Positions 20,181 to 30,870 of a stretch of 64,000 nucleotides of DNA are shown here, one piece after another. Position 1 is the first letter of the stretch; every line of letters starts with the position of its first letter. Source of the stretch: Tuctoria greenei (Eukaryota > Streptophyta > Magnoliopsida > Poales > Poaceae); contig JAYESD010000001.1 in assembly GCA_036927565.1 (NCBI GenBank), forward strand, positions 248,001-312,000. Direction: 5' to 3'. The translations under genes were made by a program, and so were the position numbers. The notes beneath the pieces are model-generated. The model did not search any database and was not told where the DNA came from. It saw only the letters and a program-made list of their open reading frames with translations.

Positions 20181-23100
20181 ATGGTTTACGATGGCGCCGT
20201 GAAGGACCAGGAGAGCTCCGCGGGCCCAACACCATCATCGTCGGCAGCGGCATCGGAGGCATCGTCGTCGTCGGCGGCATCGGAGGCATCGGAAGCGGTG
20301 CTGAGTGCGAGACCGCCGAGGCCGGCCCACGACAACCGGCTTGGCGTGCGCCACCCCTTGAAGCACCGCCGGTTCCGCGCCGGGGGGAAGATGGTGGAGC
20401 CAGGAGGGGCGCCGTCCGCTCGTTCTGTTGTGGAGGGGGAAGAGCACGACGAGGAATCCAGCCAAGTGGAAGAGGAGGACGCGGAGGAGACCACGTCCAC
20501 GGAGACGGAGATGCCGTCAGCTGATGTTCAAGTGTCATCACCTCTGGCACCAGTGGTACCAGGGGTGGAAGATATGGAGGTGGAGGGGGGAGGAATGGAG
20601 CTGTCGCCTGAGGCAGCCATGGCTATCTTTGAGTCAGTGTTGGAGCCTCGGCCAGAGCAGCACGAGGAGGTGTCATCCTTGGTGGTGGCACAAGGGGAGA
20701 GGAAGCAGGAGGACACGCCTGCAGATTCTGTGCCAGCCTCGGAGCCGCCAAATGAGAAGGATGATGATAAGGAGAGGGAGAAGGAGAAGGAGGAGAGGGA
20801 GAAGGAGAGGGAGAGGCTCGATGAGGTCGGCTACATGAGTGGTGGATGGAAGAGGTAACACTTGCTGCCCAATGCCCTACTCTGCACCTTAGCTCTTTTG
20901 GCGCTCTAATATGTCTGTTTAATCTAGATTGGACATGTGGCGTACATTCTGATATGCTCCAATACCCGACATGAGTAGATGACGACACTTACACTTTACA
21001 CGTTTCATAAAGTAATTGTGGGTTCATGCTCAATGTAGTTTTCTGAGAGCTGGTGGCACACTCGGTATATTTAGTTTGGTAGCTTGGTCAGGTTGTCCTT
21101 GTTCAATTTCAGTTTCTTCGAGTTCTTACACACTCAAAACTCACCATGACGATTTTAAACCTATTTTTATATTGTCCTGTGCAAATGAGAAAGTAGCTTT
21201 AATTGTAGTGTGCACTCCCAAAAGTGGTATACCGATGTTTCTTTTAGTCCCATATTAATACAGCTAGCATTGCTAGAAAATGAATCCACCGTGGCCCATT
21301 ATAAATGGAGATTTCATAGTATCCTTCCTATTTCGAATCAGACCTAGTTCCAGTGGACCAGCACCTCAATCTTTTTAGACCATTTGTATTTTTTTTTCTC
21401 TCTCAGAAACCGTGGGATGGTGTTTTTCACACAAATTGGCACTAGTGTCCAGTTATCCCATTAGATGGTATACACATATGCCACTATTAGATAGCTACAG
21501 TGCAACAAGACAAACTTATGAAAACTAGCATATGGTAGGTACATAGTCTCGTCAGTTATAATTTTAACAGTAAGTCTTGCGTGTGTTTTGATTTATTTGC
21601 AGTCTTGATGGAAGTCTGAGTTGTGGGTACTCCAGCTTTAGAGGAAAAAGGGCGAGCATGGAAGACTTCTATGATATAAAATCATCTAGAATTGATGATA
21701 AACAAATAAGCCTCTTCGGAGTTTTTGATGGTTGGAGATTTGTTCTTGTAGACTTACTTTTGTTGCCCAGTGCATCCAGCTATAGATCTTTTAAATTCTC
21801 ACAGGTCATGGTGGTTCTCGTGCTGCTGAGTATTTGAAGGAGCACTTGTTTGAGGAACTCATGAAACACCCGGAGTTTATGACAAATACAAAAATAGCAA
21901 TAAGTATGGTATCATGCATAGCCTGTTCAATTTCCCATTGGTGTTCAAGTATCCAACCATCTGATTAATGCTATATTGCAGGTGAAACTTATAAAAAGAT
22001 AGACTCAGATTTCTTGGATTCTGAAAGGACTTCTCATAGAGATGATGGGTCAACTGCATCAACAGCAGTCTTGATGGGTGACCATCTTTATGTGGCAAAT
22101 GTTGGAGACTCACGGGCTGTGATATCAAAGGCGGGCAAAGGTGCTTTTATGGAGAAATTATATGCTACTTTAGGTGTACGTTATGTGTTGATTGCAGTAT
22201 GCTCAGATTTCTTTTTATGGATAATATAAGACATAGATCACTGCTTATTTTGTATAATTTCAGAGTAAGCTTGTCTTGTGTTGATTGATGGTTAATATTT
22301 TGAATAGTTTTCCAACTAGGTTCCGGTGTAAAATGTTTAACCTTTGATATATTGTTTGCAATTGGAGTTGAATGAGATACTAGAGGTTAGATCAATTCCA
22401 TTTCAAATTGGTTCCTGACAACAAGTGCAGTGAATGCTGCTATATTCAGAACATATAGTTTCTAAGCATTTTTTTTTCTTGGAGAAGTATCAATATTAGC
22501 TTTCTAGATGAGTTATTTGGGCATGCCCGAAGTTATTATCCTGCCAAAGGTGCATTTGTTTGATTCAACTGATGATGGGAAGAGTTTGTACTGATATCAT
22601 ATGCACTATTAGTTTTTCTTTTGATCTTTTGATTGAAGGACACATAATCAATTCTGCTGTTCCAGTACACAAGGCAGTGTGCTGCTTTTGGATTTTATGT
22701 ACATTATCAACGTGCATGTATCTGCTTCTTGAATTGTTTGTAAAGTGTCTGCTTTAATACCTTTTCCTCAGCTATGGCACTCTCTGAAGATCACAAGCCA
22801 AACAGAAGTGATGAGAGAAGACGAATTGAAAGTGCTGGTGGGATTGTTATGTGGGCTGGTATGTCCTGCACTCGTTATATCAAGTACATTTAGGTTAGAG
22901 TGCATGATTCATGCTTCAACATAAGCGATGATCTTGTTGCTCATAGTGACAAAAAAACGGATTTCTGCAGGAACTTGGAGGGTAGGTGGTGTGCTGGCAA
23001 TGTCTCGGGCATTTGGCAACCGTATGTTGAAGCAATTTGTCATTGCAGATCCTGAGATTCAGGTGCTCGCATGGCATGCATACTGTGTTGCTTTCTGGAC

Positions 23101-23564
23101 AAAATTGGGCAATATATAATATTGATGTTTCGTGTCCAATTTGAGATTTATGTGATAGAAGACTGGATCCATTCACCTAAGCACTTCAATGTTTCTTTTT
23201 TCTTTTTACAGGAACAAGAAATAAATGATGAATTGGAGTTTCTGATTATAGCTAGTGATGGGCTGTGGGACATGGTTCCAAATGAGGTTAGTTGTGATTG
23301 AAATCTGTGGGACTTCAAAGGAGCAGATAACCCTCTGTTTTTCTTTCTAAAATTTTGTTGGGCCTTCTGAATTTTAGTCTCATCTTCATCGTGCAGGATG
23401 CTGTTTCACTTGTGAGAATGGAGGAGGAACCTGAGGCAGCAGCCCGGAAGCTGACAGAGACTGCATTCTCCCGTGGGAGCAGCGATAACATCACTTGCAT
23501 CGTCGTGAAATTCCAGCAAGACAAGATGGGCAGTGGTTCCCAGTCTTCGGGCGACAAGAGTTGA
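20181..23564 (+). CDS. Protein phosphatase 2C, group-F (WIN2-like)
   Basis: Eight exons (20181-20854, 21603-21730, 21805-21903, 21982-22140, 22772-22858, 22971-23062, 23212-23286, 23397-23564) give 493 residues. Residues 1 to about 225 are an acidic, serine-rich and Lys/Glu-rich extension specific to this protein. The catalytic PPM domain follows with all metal-site motifs: ASMEDFYD, GVFDGHGG, DDGSTASTAVL, VANVGDSRAV, AGTWRVGGVLAMSRAFGN, ASDGLWDMV and GSSDNIT. It is therefore expected to be an active Mg/Mn-dependent Ser/Thr phosphatase. The domain sequence is closest in style to Arabidopsis group F PP2Cs such as WIN2, linked to immune and stress signalling. It lacks ABI1-type features. The ATG follows a long GC-rich leader. 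The acidic N-terminus may be regulatory; that is inference. Confidence 0.9.
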
Positions 23565-24351
23565 ATCCATTTTTCTTTTGTTGGGTATACATGTTGTCAT
23601 CGGTCCTCACCGTGAGCCGGATTTTGCTGGCTCCATGGTCATCCCCTTATAGCGGCGCGGATGATGGTTGGTTCATGTTCGTTGCTTGTCTATATGCCTC
23701 TGATTTTGGTGCCACCGGGTGGTTTACAAATTGTCATCATCGGTTTATCATCTTATACTGCTGCATTTCGGTTGTTGCTGTGGTATAGTAGGGAGTAAAT
23801 GTTTCCTGGTCTGAGTGATTGTAAGCTAATCGTGGTACGTCCAGCCCAGATGGGAGTAAGGGGTGACAAGTCTCTGCGTGCAGTCAGGCATGTCGTTCGT
23901 TGCAGCCTGCCTCCATTGGTTCAAGTAAATTGCTGCTCGTGGAGTTTGCCACTTATAAGAGGAAACAGTATGCGGCCAACCTGTACCGGCTGCGACATCA
24001 CTCTACGCCGTATCTCAACTAGAGGGTGCTGATACCCCACGCAGCATTAACAAGAGCGGCCAAGGACCAAGTGAGCACGCTGTTGCCAGAGGCATTGTAG
24101 TGCTGCTCGCTGCTGGCACAGCGTTGGCGTAATAATTTACCCATGCATGGTCCTACCTTTCACCGAGCTGCTGGTTATTAAGCACAGCCTGGCGTGATCA
24201 GATCGTCGTCTGCTCCTCCGCTAGGTCCTGTAAAGGTTGAGAAAATGGAGCAGTGGCGTTTGGTTGGGGCCAGGCAGCAATAATCTCTTCCGAAATACTA
24301 GTAGATCCTGGTAGTGGTAGTTACTCCACTCCACTGCGCTCAACCGAAACC
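23565..24351. other. PP2C 3' UTR and promoter of the GH28 gene
   Basis: No coding sequence is supported. The PP2C 3' UTR probably ends before about 23800. The remainder is the upstream region of the polygalacturonase-like gene; no clear TATA box was found. Confidence 0.4.
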
Positions 24352-26105
24352 ATGACGCCATCCCCGCCGCTGTGCGTTCTCGTTCTCGGGGCGGCGATGT
24401 TGCTGCTCTCGGCGGCCGCCGCCGCGCAGGACACGTGCTCGGGCGTGACGCCGGCCCCGCCGCGGCGCGGTGCGTGGGTGTCCCTCGTGAGCGTCGGCGG
24501 CCGCGGGGACGGGCGGACGCTCAACACGGCGGCGTTCGCGCGCGCCGTGGCGCGCATCGAGCGCCGCCGCGGCGCACGTGGCGGCGCGCTGCTGTACGTG
24601 CCGCCGGGGGTGTGGCTCACGGGGCCGTTCAACCTCACGTCCCACATGACGCTCTTCCTTGCGCGCGGCGCCGTCATCCGGGCCACCCAGGTACGTACGT
24701 ACGTGTACGTCGCCCTTCCGCTTCTCGACCTCCGTTCATGGCTTGTTGGACTGATTCGTCTGGAGCAGGACACGTCCAACTGGCCGCTGATCGACCCGTT
24801 GCCGTCCTACGGGAGAGGGCGCGAGCTGCCCGGAGGAAGATACATGAGCTTGACCCATGGCAATGGCCTCCAGGATGTCTTCATCACAGGTTCTTCTTGC
24901 TGCTGCATACACTACTACATAATTAATGACTGTAACCCACCACTTACTTGATGAGACATTGGTACCTGGATGGTTCATGGTCTGAGCTTCCGTGTGACAT
25001 TGTTGTGCAGGTGAGAATGGCACCATTGATGGTCAAGGCAGCGTGTGGTGGGATATGTGGAAGAAGCGCACGTTGCCCTTCACTAGACCGCACCTTTTGG
25101 AGCTCATGTCCTCCACTGACGTGACCATCTCCAATCTCGTATTTCAAGATTCGCCATTTTGGAACATTCACCCAGTTTACTGCAGGTGAGCACCGTAGTA
25201 GGGTACCTGAGCTTCAGCTTGCATAGACACCATACATGTTCATTTACATATGAGCAAGTCACAGCTATGTATCACAAACCGCAATCTCTCTAAATGCTCG
25301 CTACTTCCTGTATACGCAGCAACATAGTAATAGCAAACGTGACTGTGTTGGCACCACACGACTCTCCGAACACCGATGGGATCGACCCGGGTAATCGAAG
25401 TCCCACTCCCTGTTTAAATCATGCAAAATTTGTGCGTGCCTGATTATGAAGTTACATCTGTGCCTCAATACTTCAGATTCAAGCAGTAATGTCTGCATTG
25501 AGGACTCATACATTTCCACAGGAGATGACATGATCTCCATTAAGAGTGGCTGGGATGAGTATGGCATTGCTTTTGGGCGTCCAAGCTCCGGCATCACCAT
25601 TCGAAGGATAACTGGGTCGAGCCCATTTGCTGGTTTTGCAATTGGAAGTGAGACGTCTGGTGGTGTGGAGAATGTCCAAGTCGAGCACTTGAATTTGTTC
25701 CGCATGGGGGTTGGGATCCACATCAAGACCAACTCAGGAAGGGGAGGATTCATCCGAAACGTCACTGTATCTGAAGTGACCTTGAATGGAGCTCGATATG
25801 GTTTGAGGATTTCTGGTGATGTTGGGGGCCACCCTGATACATCCTACAACCCAAATATGCTTCCTGTTGTCGACAGCTTGACGATAAAAAATGTCTGGGG
25901 TGAGAACATCCGGCAAGCTGGGCTGATAAGGGGCATCCATAACTCAGTTTTTAGTCGCATTTGTCTGTCAAATGTCAAACTCCATGGTGCTGCATCAATT
26001 GGGCCATGGAAATGTCGAGCTGTCAGTGGTGGCGCAGTTGATGTGCAGCCAACACCATGTACGGAGCTGGCTAATACATCTGGGACAGGCTTTTGTAGTA
26101 GTTAG
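24352..26105 (+). CDS. GH28 polygalacturonase-like secreted protein
   Basis: Exons 24352-24690, 24769-24889, 25011-25185, 25320-25390 and 25477-26105 join in phase to give 444 residues. The N-terminus (MTPSPPLCVLVLGAAMLLLS, then an alanine run and AQDTC) is a clear signal peptide, so the product enters the secretory path and probably the wall. The right-handed beta-helix glycosidase domain has NTDGIDPD and STGDDMISIK, carrying the catalytic aspartates. The usual GHG histidine motif reads FAGFAIGSETSGG, and the RIKT motif reads HIKT. The same replacements are typical, from memory, of one plant GH28 clade annotated as 'probable polygalacturonase', so the substrate may not be plain homogalacturonan. 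Start: an in-frame ATG beginning a signal peptide; upstream in-frame codons are not needed. It converges on the PPR gene. Confidence 0.88.
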
Positions 26106-26448
26106 TCATGAGTCTCCCAAGTGAACGTTGTTGCTCTTTTGTTCCATTTCAGACACATAATTCCATTCCTCCTAAGAAATGGTAGTAAGATATTAAGATG
26201 TCAGCATTCCCCTTTTTCGGTGGGGAAGAAATGCCTGGTGAGTAACTAGAAAAGTGTAACTGAAACAATTATTGTCATTATATGATAATTCAGTACCTTG
26301 TTCCCAAAGTTGGACAGTTCCTTCCGTTTCATGGAAAACCCTTCTGTGTTGAGCTGTCATTCCTGATGTAGTTGAATATTTTAATTCCTAGATCTGCTAC
26401 TATTCACGGTGGATAATAGAACATTTTTACGTGATATATATTCAATAT
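26106..26448. other. Convergent 3' UTR interval (GH28 / PPR)
   Basis: These 343 bp separate the stop codons of two convergent genes, so both 3' UTRs must lie or overlap here. Nothing else is visible. Confidence 0.6.
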
Positions 26449-29007
26449 TCACCAGCAGTCATTGCAAGAGCATTTCCCATCCACAAAATGGTGAAATCTA
26501 TCGGCATCACGAAGAACAATTTGCCGGTCACACAGAGTACAAATGTGCTTGGCCACCTCATGGCAGTCGTTGCACATCCTGGTGTTTTTGATCACCCTGA
26601 TGGGTACTCTGCTTGCATCTGAATGGATCAATCCATAAGTGATTGCTAGCTTCTCTGTATGGCTGAGCAGCAACTTCTCCTTCTCTTCTTCTGGAACATT
26701 ATAAACTATGCAGCTGGTGTCTGGCACATATCCTGCCTTTCTGATCTGGGAGACCAAACGAAGCAGTTCTTCATATATCTCCGTAGTATCTGGATGTGGC
26801 TTCCCATCGACTTCAAACACATGGATACTCTGTTCGATCTGTATCCAACTCCACCCAGGCCTCGTATCTAGTTCTCTTGCTTTCATTGCGTACCTGAGGC
26901 TCTCAGCTTCGTCATACATCTGTTCATGTTCGTACAAACTTATCATCTGCAAGTAGTTGGCTGAATTGTACGGCTCAAGTTTGAACAATTTCCTTGCAGC
27001 CGTCTCTGCGAGAGCAAGATTTCCATGTATCGAGCAGCCTGTTAGAAGGGCTCCCCATAAGCTCGCCGACTTGACTGGTGCCCTCTCGATGAAGTCCATG
27101 GCCTCATCCAGATATCCGCACCTTGACAACAGGTCAACCATGCAGGCATAGTTCTCTACAGTCGGTGTCACGCCATATCTGCTTTTCATGCTGTCGAAAT
27201 ACTCCCATCCTTCACTAATCAACTCCAGTGATCTGCAGGCAGTTAGCAGTGCTGTGAAGGTTATACTGTCTGGCTTCAATCCTGAAATGCACATGCCACG
27301 GAACAGCTCTATTGCCGCATGACCTTGCCCGTGGAGTGCCAGCCCGGTCAGCATGGCATTGCAAGACACCAAATTGTTCTTCTGAATCCCTTTAAATATG
27401 CTCTTGGCACTCGTTAAGCTTCCTACTTTTGAGTACATGTCAATAAGGGCTGTTCTGACAACCATGTCATGATCATAGGACCTTCGCAGCGCAAAACAAT
27501 GCAGCTCCTTGCCTTTCTTTAGCAGCGCGAGCCCAGCACAAGCCCGCAGCAAAACCGACATGGTAACAGGGCTGGGCTGGACACCGTGTTCCTGCATCTC
27601 GTTGAAGAAGTAGAACGAATCTTCATACTTGCCGTTTTGGCAGCTCCCAGAGACGAGTGAAGTCCAAGAAACCACATTGGGCGTCACACCGAGTGCCTTT
27701 ATCTGCCGGAGCAGCAGCACCGCCTGCGAACTCTGCCTGTTCATGGAGTAGCCGGTGATGAGCCCGTTCCAAGTGGATATATCCGGATCGAGCCTGTTCC
27801 TCTTCATCGCCTCCACGAGGTCCAGCGCTGTTTCGAACTGGCCAGCGTTTGCGTACCCTGCAATCAGCGAGTTCCATGTGGTGAGGTTCCTAAGCTCCAG
27901 CGCGTCGAACACCTTGCGGGCGTAATCCATGCGGCCGCACTTGGCGTACATGTCAACGAACGCCGTCCCCGTGTAGACGTCCGGCTGGATCTTGTGCCTG
28001 AGGAAGAAGGAATGGACTTCCGTGCCGTGGGCAAGCAGGCCCGAGTTGGCCACGGACTTGAGAAGGCTAGAGACGGTGGACGCGTCCGGCCGCAAGCCTT
28101 GCTCCAGCATGCTCCGGACAACGCCAAACGCTTCCAGGTCGCGACCATTCCGCGAGCAGCCGGACAGGACGGTGTTCCATGTCGCCACGTTGGGTTCCGG
28201 CCCCGAGGTCGCCATGCGGTCCGCAAGGTCCAAGGCGTCGTCCGCAAGCCCGAGCCGCGCGCAGCACGCGACGACAGCGTTCCACGGGACCACGCTGTCG
28301 TCGGGCGCCATCGCCTCGAGCACCAGCCTCGCCGCGGCCACGTCAGCGTTCTCCGCGTACATGCCGGCGAGGAACCCGGGCACGAGCGCGTGCGCGTGCA
28401 CGGCCCCCGCCTTGAGCGCGTGCGCGTGCACGGCCCTCCCCTCGCGCGGCGCCCCCGCGCGGCCGCAGGCGTGGAGCGCCCGCGCGCAGGTGTACCCGTC
28501 GGCGGGCACCCCGCGCGCCTGCATGTCCCCGAACACGGCGATTGCCTGGGCCCAGTCCTCCGCCTCGGCGAGCATGGTGACGTGCTTGTTCCATAGCACG
28601 GCGTCCTTGGGGTCCGCCTCCTGAAGCAGCCGCCTGCTGGAGGCCTCCCGGCCCAGGCGCGCGAGGAGGTCCACGAGCGCGCACGCGACGTGGGGGTCCC
28701 GCGAACGGCCCGACCTGACGACTAGCGAGTGCAGCTGCGGCGCGAGCAGCCGGGCGACGCTGAAGCTTTCGGTGGCCTCCTCCTCCTCCTCCTCCGCGCA
28801 CAGCTGGCGCAGCAGGGAGACCAGGAGACGGCCGTCGCGGAAGGAATTCACACCTCGAAGCGACGGGGGGAGAGAGCTTTCCCTTTCTGTGAGTACGCGA
28901 GGCGGCGGACCGCGGGCATGGTGTGGTAGCAGGCGCTTCTGCTGGTGGTGGGTAGACGGCGTGGGGAGGGAGACGGAGATGGCATGCGCCGCCATGGCCA
29001 TTGCCAT
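26449..29007 (-). CDS. DYW-class pentatricopeptide repeat protein
   Basis: A single intronless frame of 852 residues. After a poorly conserved leader (possible organelle transit peptide) come PLS-type repeats with the usual VVPWNAVVACCARLG, ATWNTVLSGCSRNG and LTTWNSLIAGYANAG signatures. The E/E+ region and a DYW deaminase domain follow: the HTEKLAITYGLI zinc/catalytic motif and CNDCHEVAKHIC are intact. The last three residues are D-C-W, not D-Y-W. Such proteins bind specific organelle RNAs and deaminate C to U. The order of repeats resembles Arabidopsis At4g01030, recalled from memory. The 5' part is very GC-rich and contains a 30-bp tandem duplication (28384-28436) giving VHAHALKAGAVHAHALVPG. 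The target site is unknown. Confidence 0.9.
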   Translation of the reverse strand: MAMAMAAHAISVSLPTPSTHHQQKRLLPHHARGPPPRVLTERESSLPPSLRGVNSFRDGRLLVSLLRQLCAEEEEEEATESFSVARLLAPQLHSLVVRSGRSRDPHVACALVDLLARLGREASSRRLLQEADPKDAVLWNKHVTMLAEAEDWAQAIAVFGDMQARGVPADGYTCARALHACGRAGAPREGRAVHAHALKAGAVHAHALVPGFLAGMYAENADVAAARLVLEAMAPDDSVVPWNAVVACCARLGLADDALDLADRMATSGPEPNVATWNTVLSGCSRNGRDLEAFGVVRSMLEQGLRPDASTVSSLLKSVANSGLLAHGTEVHSFFLRHKIQPDVYTGTAFVDMYAKCGRMDYARKVFDALELRNLTTWNSLIAGYANAGQFETALDLVEAMKRNRLDPDISTWNGLITGYSMNRQSSQAVLLLRQIKALGVTPNVVSWTSLVSGSCQNGKYEDSFYFFNEMQEHGVQPSPVTMSVLLRACAGLALLKKGKELHCFALRRSYDHDMVVRTALIDMYSKVGSLTSAKSIFKGIQKNNLVSCNAMLTGLALHGQGHAAIELFRGMCISGLKPDSITFTALLTACRSLELISEGWEYFDSMKSRYGVTPTVENYACMVDLLSRCGYLDEAMDFIERAPVKSASLWGALLTGCSIHGNLALAETAARKLFKLEPYNSANYLQMISLYEHEQMYDEAESLRYAMKARELDTRPGWSWIQIEQSIHVFEVDGKPHPDTTEIYEELLRLVSQIRKAGYVPDTSCIVYNVPEEEKEKLLLSHTEKLAITYGLIHSDASRVPIRVIKNTRMCNDCHEVAKHICTLCDRQIVLRDADRFHHFVDGKCSCNDCW

Positions 29008-29335
29008 TGCAGGGGAATCAGAGCAAACTGGCGGGTTGGTTAGACGAAAGGATTTTTTGTCGTTGCGGATAATACGAACAATGGTGACATGAGATATTTA
29101 TCGAGGAAGAAACTAACGCAGCAGCCCAGCCCGGCCCAGTCTGCGTTCTTGGGCCTTCATGATTGGAATATAAGATGCAAATCCTTGATGGGCTAACTTA
29201 TACAGGTCCATGAGTTACCAGAACCGAAGGCCCGATCAAATCCTTGATGGGCTAAAAACAAGCCCAAACAATTTATTCGGCTCGCAGGTTTTTACGTACG
29301 TACTGTATTTTTTTACAGCTCTCTGTCTCAGCTTA

Positions 29336-30311
29336 TTACAGGACAGCACGGCGCGGAGAGGAGGAGAGAGGCACGTGGACGTGGTCTCTGGACGACGTGG
29401 CGGCGTTGAGCGGCACGCGGCCCTCGCGGTCCCGGCTGAGCCGCTCCTGCGCGCCGCCGCGCAGCTTCTCCAGGCGCAGCGCGTCGCTCTGGTGCATCAT
29501 GAACACCTTGAGCACGTTGAACAGCGACCCCGCCAGCCACAGCACGCTGCCCACGAAGCTCAGCCTCAGCCACACCCAGCTCCGGCTCTGCCCCAACCAT
29601 TTTTGAACAACAACGGCCGGCGTTAACTACTGTAAGCCAATTACCAGCTAGCTGGTACTACAACGACGATCGAGGTAACTAACTTGATTACTACTCTCCT
29701 CTACTTACCACCAGGACGACCGGCGAGCGGCCGCGGTTGGCGACGGCGGCGAGGAGGAAGAGGAGGCTCCCCAGGAGCAGAGGCACCTGCACGCTCGCCT
29801 GCAGCAGCTGCGCCCGCCCGTCGGCGCGCTCGTACACCTGGCACGCGTTCAGCACCGACCCCACCATCCACAGCAGCGCCGCTGCGAGCAACATGTTCGC
29901 CGCGGCGTGCTTCTCATTTTCTACGGCCTGCGACTGCGAGGAGAGCAGCAAGAAGGCCATGCCGACGACGCCGAGGACGCACCCGGCCGCGTGCACCGCC
30001 GGCACCAGGAGCTCCACGAGCCCCAGCTGGACGTCGTACCGCGCCAGCCCCACGCGCCAGTCCACGCCGGCCAGGTGCGCCCAGAGGTCGTGCGCGTTCA
30101 CGGCGGCGGCGACGGCCAGCGCCGCGGCCGCCGCGGCGAGTCCCGCCCTGCTGCTGGCCGCGCCGCCCGCCGACGACAGCGCCGCCGCGAGGCCCGCCGC
30201 CAGGAGCAGCGCCGCGAACACGTACAGCCCGGCGTTGATGTACTCCCACCGCCGCGCGGCCAGCGCCGGACCGTACAGGCGCGCCTCCCTGGCGGTGGCG
30301 AGCTTCACCAT
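29336..30311 (-). CDS. Plant multi-pass membrane protein, unknown function
   Basis: Exon 1 is 30311-29709 and exon 2 is 29587-29336, joined by a GTAAGT donor and GGCAG acceptor in phase, giving 284 residues. About six hydrophobic helices are visible, for example YINAGLYVFAALLLAAGLAA, VELLVPAVHAAGCVLGVVGM and VPLLLGSLLFLLAAVANRG. The pattern W(M/L)xGS(V/L)xNxxxV occurs twice (WMVGSVLNACQV and WLAGSLFNVLKV), suggesting an internal repeat. No transporter or enzyme motif is recognised. The C-terminus is charged and presumably soluble. Exon 1 is extremely GC-rich, as is common for grass genes. The start ATG lies in a good position and nothing extends it upstream. Confidence 0.75.
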
Positions 30312-30870
30312 GACCGCCCGGATCGATCGGTGGGACGGGCGCGCGGCGACTGCGGTGTGGAGTGCGGAAGCAAGGTACTAGCAGTGTGGACGATGCGCGC
30401 GCGAGGGAGTTATTGCAGCGCGGCTTCTGTGGAGGTTGGTGCGCGCGGCGATGGATGGGAATGGGAGGACTTGGACGTGGCGCTATGCATGGCACCGTGA
30501 CCACCGGCCCGGACCGAAGCTTGGGACTTGCGAGCATGGCATTTTGTGGTACAGATGGACGCGCTTCCAAGTTTCAAGAAATTTGACACATCTGGCTCAT
30601 CGCTTGTTCAGCCTGCAGTCTGCAGTGGAGGAACGCCACACGTACATACAGCTGCTCAACGCTAAAGATACATGAACGGATAACATATGAAAAGTCATTT
30701 CAAGTTCCGACAATATGCACAAATGTCCTTTAAATTGTCCAATTACACCAACATAAAGTCGTAAAAAAGTAATCTGATTTTTAATTGATGTCGTTAGAAC
30801 AAATTTTCAATGAACTATTGTTCTAACATCATCAATTAAAAACGCACAACTACAGCCGGCCGCGTGTCGG
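30312..30870. other. Intergenic region upstream of the membrane-protein gene
   Basis: It holds the membrane-protein promoter/5' UTR side (30312 to about 30600) and the 3' end of the transporter gene. Apart from the hairpin at 30778-30842 nothing is seen. Confidence 0.4.
30778..30842. repeat. 25-bp inverted repeat (hairpin)
   Basis: The arms are 30778-30802 (TTTTTAATTGATGTCGTTAG...) and 30818-30842. They pair with one or two mismatches around a 15-base loop. The hairpin lies 29-93 bases past the transporter stop, inside its probable 3' UTR. It is probably a MITE relic. Confidence 0.65.

Noticed and set aside
24372..24926. 184-codon ORF in another frame of the GH28 gene
   Set aside because: Arg/Ala/Gly-rich shadow of the GC-rich first exon. 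It ignores the splice sites that give the signal peptide and GH28 domain.
29684..30500. Several long plus-strand ORFs over the membrane-protein gene
   Set aside because: They are antisense shadows of a very GC-rich exon and contain only Arg/Pro/Ala runs.
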